15,949 bases of DNA, taken from Rhodobacterales bacterium 34-62-10 (GTDB lineage Bacteria; Pseudomonadota; Alphaproteobacteria; Rhodobacterales; Rhodobacteraceae). Below, piece by piece: positions 13,803 through 15,949 of this stretch (position 1 is the stretch's first letter; every line of letters starts with the position of its first letter). A model generated the notes under the pieces. The model was not told where the DNA came from. It saw nothing but the letters and a program-made list of their open reading frames with translations, and did not search any database. The translations under genes and the position numbers were made by a program. Location of the stretch: NCBI GenBank assembly GCA_002282555.1, contig NCJR01000037.1, forward strand, positions 1-15,949, in the 5' to 3' direction.

Positions 13803-13844
13803 ACTCTACCCCTGCCTGCACATCCGCGCCTTGATCCGCGTCAA
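13803..13844 (-). promoter_or_regulatory. Class II Fnr-type promoter of hsp20
   Basis: On the minus strand the box TTGACGCGGATCAA (13831-13844) matches the Fnr consensus TTGAT-N4-ATCAA at nine of ten fixed positions. After 22 bases comes TAGAGT (13803-13808, four of six matches to TATAAT). With +1 at about 13796 (an A), the box is centred at -41.5, exactly the spacing of Fnr-activated class II promoters, and no -35 hexamer is needed. The leader to the ATG is about 30 bases. The same box lies 43 bases upstream of the divergent dtd start, where TTGATC could overlap a -35 with CATAGT (13852-13857) as -10. Confidence 0.72.
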
Positions 13845-13887
13845 ATCCCGGCATAGTCACATCAGGCCAAGCGAAAGGATTTCCCCC

Positions 13888-14325
13888 ATGCGCGCCCTCA
13901 TCCAGCGCGTCACCCGCGCCACAGTCAGTGTTGACGGACACAAGATCGGCCAATGCGGTCCGGGCCTGATGATCCTGATCTGCGCCATGCAGGGCGACAC
14001 CGAAACACAGGCCGACCAGATCGCCGCCAAGATCGCCAAACTGCGGATTTTCAAGGATGATGAGGGGCGGATGAACCGCTCCATCCTCGACATAGGGGGA
14101 TCGGCGCTGGTGGTCAGCCAGTTCACGCTGGCCGCCGATACCGCGCGCGGCAATCGCCCCGGCTTCTCTGCCGCCGCCGCCCCCGAAGATGGCCGCCGCC
14201 TCTACGCGCGTTTTGCCGCCAGCCTTGCCGGATTGGGCATCCCCACCGAAACCGGCGAATTCGGCGCGGATATGGCGGTGGAGCTGGTCAATGACGGCCC
14301 GGTCACCATCTGGCTTGAACTCTAG
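13888..14325 (+). CDS. dtd: D-aminoacyl-tRNA deacylase
   Basis: A 145-residue Dtd that hydrolyses D-aminoacyl-tRNAs (and glycyl-tRNA(Ala)), a proofreading step in translation. Both family motifs are present: [18 protein letters not shown] at 77-94, with Thr80, and the C-terminal Gly-cisPro motif NDGPVT (Gly137-Pro138). The N-terminus [17 protein letters not shown] is canonical. Length is normal. The ATG at 13888 follows AAAGGA; the frame's extension to 13795 has no homology. It is divergent from hsp20 and convergent with phnA, whose stop lies only 16 bases away with no hairpin between. Confidence 0.97.
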   Translation: MRALIQRVTRATVSVDGHKIGQCGPGLMILICAMQGDTETQADQIAAKIAKLRIFKDDEGRMNRSILDIGGSALVVSQFTLAADTARGNRPGFSAAAAPEDGRRLYARFAASLAGLGIPTETGEFGADMAVELVNDGPVTIWLEL

Positions 14326-14341
14326 ACCCCCGCCCGCAGGA

Positions 14342-14866
14342 TCAGGATTTCTTGACGAACGCCGTCAGGATCACGATCCGCTGCCCCTCGACCCGGCCCT
14401 CGATCTGCGCCGCATTATCCGCCACCAGCCCAATGCCGCGCACCGCCGTGCCGCGCTTGGCGGTAAAGCCTGCACCTTTCACGACCAGATCCTTGATCAG
14501 ATAGACGGTATCGCCCTGCGCCAGAACCGTGCCGTTGCTGTCGCGGTGAATGATCTGCGAAGGTTGCTCACCCCCGCCCATCCCGGCCTCGGCCCAGACC
14601 TGCACCTCAGGCTCCAGATAGACGATCTCCAGCAGATCGCGCGCCCAGACAGCATCCAGTCCCTGCAACAACCGCCAGGCCAGAACCTGCACCGCCGCCT
14701 CGCCGCTCCAGACCGCATCCGCCAGACAGCGCCAGTGCGGACCATCCACCGGCCCCTCCGTCACCCCCGCATGACAGGCATCACACAAGGACACCTCCAC
14801 CTCGGACGGGGCCACCGCATGGATGAAACGCGCAGACGTGCCGCACAGGGCGCAAACATGGCTCAT
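14342..14866 (-). CDS. phnA: PhnA/YjdM-family zinc-ribbon protein
   Basis: A 174-residue PhnA-family protein. The N-terminus has a zinc ribbon, Cys5/Cys8 (HVCALCGTS) and Cys28/Cys31 (SLCDACHAG). The C-terminal PhnA domain (about 108-174) has DSNGTVLAQGDTVYLIKDL, then VKGAGFTAKRGTAVRGI and the terminal FVKKS. The middle (about 35-105) is an acidic, Trp-rich spacer, longer than in the short YjdM form. Despite the name, PhnA is not phosphonoacetate hydrolase in most bacteria and its function is unknown. The ATG at 14866 follows AAAGG nine bases upstream. It lies downstream of and on the same strand as the HlyD gene, separated by a 128-base gap with direct repeats. Confidence 0.9.
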   Translation of the reverse strand: MSHVCALCGTSARFIHAVAPSEVEVSLCDACHAGVTEGPVDGPHWRCLADAVWSGEAAVQVLAWRLLQGLDAVWARDLLEIVYLEPEVQVWAEAGMGGGEQPSQIIHRDSNGTVLAQGDTVYLIKDLVVKGAGFTAKRGTAVRGIGLVADNAAQIEGRVEGQRIVILTAFVKKS

Positions 14867-14932
14867 GGACCGGGACCTTTCATGACAAGACCCGGCTTAT
14901 GCGCCCCGCCAGCCCCGCCGCCAAGGGCCAAT

Positions 14933-14972
14933 CGCCCAGAAGACCGCCCAGACCCGCCCAGAAGACCGCCCA
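14933..14972. repeat. Direct repeat, 22-bp period
   Basis: An 18-base sequence, CGCCCAGAAGACCGCCCA, occurs at 14933-14950 and 14955-14972, identical, with four bases between. It lies in the 128-base gap between phnA and the HlyD gene. No promoter or terminator could be assigned to it. Confidence 0.85.
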
Positions 14973-14994
14973 TCCGCCCCGACTGCCCGCCGGA

Positions 14995-15949
14995 TCACGG
15001 CTCGCGGAACGCCTCACGCGATTTGTACAGCGGCTTGAGAAGATATTGCAGCACCGTCTTGGCCCCCGTGTGCAACTCGACCGAGGCCTGCATGCCCGGC
15101 CGCACCTGCACGCTGGCCTGCCGCCCCGTCAGGTTGTCCTTGTCCACCCGCAGCGTCACCCGGTAATGCGCCGCCGCCTCGGGATCGCGGGCGGTCTCGT
15201 CCTTGAACGTATCGGCGGAAATCACATCCACCGTCGCCTTCAACGTGCCATAGATCGTATAATCATAGGCGGTCAGCTTGATCGTCGCCGCCTGTCCGGG
15301 GCGGATATTTGCGATATTCTCGGGCCGCACACGCGCCTCGACGAACAATTCCTCGTCCAGCGGGATGATCTGCAAGATCTCCTCGCCGGGCCTCACGACC
15401 CCGCCGATGGTGGTCACGGCAACCGCCTTGACGATCCCGCGCAGCGGACTGACCAGTTCGGTGCGGTCCAGCTGATCCTGACTGGCGGTCAGGTTCTGCC
15501 GCAGCGTCGCCAATTCCCGCAATGTGGTGGCATAGGTCTCGGCCCGCTCCAGCGCCGCCCCCGTCACGATCTCGTCATGGCGGATACGGGCATCGGCATG
15601 TTCCTTGCGCGCCCGCGTCACCTCGATCAGGGCCACGATCTTGCGCTCCAGCATCTGCTCCATCATCTGCATTTCCTGCCGCGCCTGTTCCAGCACGCGC
15701 CGCGCCCCGTCGATCCGGCTTTGCAGATCGGCCTGCCGCGCCTGCAACAACAACCGCTCGGATTGCACCATGGCCGGATCGCGCCGCTCCAGTTCGGCGG
15801 GCACCGCGAAATCGCTCTGCCCGGCCAGTTCCGCCTCAAGCCGCAGGCGGCGCACATCCAGCGCTGCGATCTGATCCATCAGATCATCGACGGACGCGCG
15901 AAATTGCGTGCCCTGCAACCGCGCCAGCACATCGCCCTGCTGCACCACA
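14995..15949 (-). CDS. HlyD-family type I secretion periplasmic adaptor (C-terminal part)
   Basis: The visible 318 residues are the C-terminal part of a HlyD-type membrane fusion protein, which bridges the inner-membrane ABC exporter and the outer-membrane channel in type I secretion. Reading inward from the edge one sees the first lipoyl half (VQQGDVLARLQGTQF), a long charged coiled-coil hairpin (about 20-165, with EQARQEMQMMEQMLERKIVA), the second lipoyl half (LVSPLRGIVKAVAVTTIGGVV) and the beta-barrel region (VRPENIANIRPGQAATIKL). It ends with the family's RPGMQASVELHTGAKTVLQY and a basic LLKPLYKSREAFREP-like tail. The N-terminal transmembrane helix lies outside the window. An ABC transporter gene is expected beyond the edge, which is inference. 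No RTX substrate is present here. Confidence 0.93.
   Translation of the reverse strand, partial: VVQQGDVLARLQGTQFRASVDDLMDQIAALDVRRLRLEAELAGQSDFAVPAELERRDPAMVQSERLLLQARQADLQSRIDGARRVLEQARQEMQMMEQMLERKIVALIEVTRARKEHADARIRHDEIVTGAALERAETYATTLRELATLRQNLTASQDQLDRTELVSPLRGIVKAVAVTTIGGVVRPGEEILQIIPLDEELFVEARVRPENIANIRPGQAATIKLTAYDYTIYGTLKATVDVISADTFKDETARDPEAAAHYRVTLRVDKDNLTGRQASVQVRPGMQASVELHTGAKTVLQYLLKPLYKSREAFREP

Noticed and set aside
13766..13887. RpoH-type heat-shock promoter for hsp20
   Set aside because: No CTTG-plus-CCATNT pair occurs at suitable spacing before the hsp20 start; the Fnr-type promoter explains the region better.

Overview
The window looks like chromosomal DNA of a GC-rich alphaproteobacterium, most likely in the Rhodobacterales. 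The grounds are strong G/C bias at codon third positions, gatC-gatA next to each other without gatB, an alphaproteobacterial-type RNase P RNA, a DUF2927 lipoprotein, an Fnr-type box, and an intergenic 3' element I associate with this order. I see no insertion sequence, integrase, tRNA, rRNA or CRISPR array. Genus assignment is inference.

Left part (1-3556, all minus strand). Transcription runs gatC > gatA > excalibur calcium-binding lipoprotein > N-acetylmuramoyl-L-alanine amidase > rnpB. The RNase P RNA is cut by the left edge, and its promoter is embedded in the 3' end of the amidase gene. Next (3700-5513) come a plus-strand UPF0173 metal-dependent hydrolase, a bidirectional terminator, a minus-strand secreted DsrE-like protein with two tandem duplications and a perfect palindromic operator upstream, and minus-strand tadA. 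Divergent from tadA is rluB with a long disordered basic tail.

Centre (6923-13249, plus strand). This is the most interesting block: a compact run of a 27-residue membrane peptide, an XpaC-family membrane protein, TelA, a DUF2927 lipoprotein, an SPFH/Band-7 protein with a C-terminal GYF_2-like domain, a double zinc-ribbon membrane protein, and a nitroreductase. Stops and starts overlap at both ends of the run. It joins the xpaC-telA pair (as in Bacillus xpaC-yaaN) to an SPFH plus zinc-ribbon membrane pair (as in Bacillus ydjI/ydjG). I infer a cell-envelope stress or membrane-organising complex; no function can be proved from sequence.

Right part (13250-15949). A 3' element with two hairpins separates the nitroreductase from a minus-strand Hsp20 chaperone. 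Hsp20 has what looks like a textbook class II Fnr-dependent promoter. Divergent from it is dtd, followed by convergent minus-strand phnA and the C-terminal part of a HlyD-type type I secretion adaptor cut by the right edge.

Short perfect tandem duplications (12-33 bp) recur at several separate places, suggesting frequent replication slippage.
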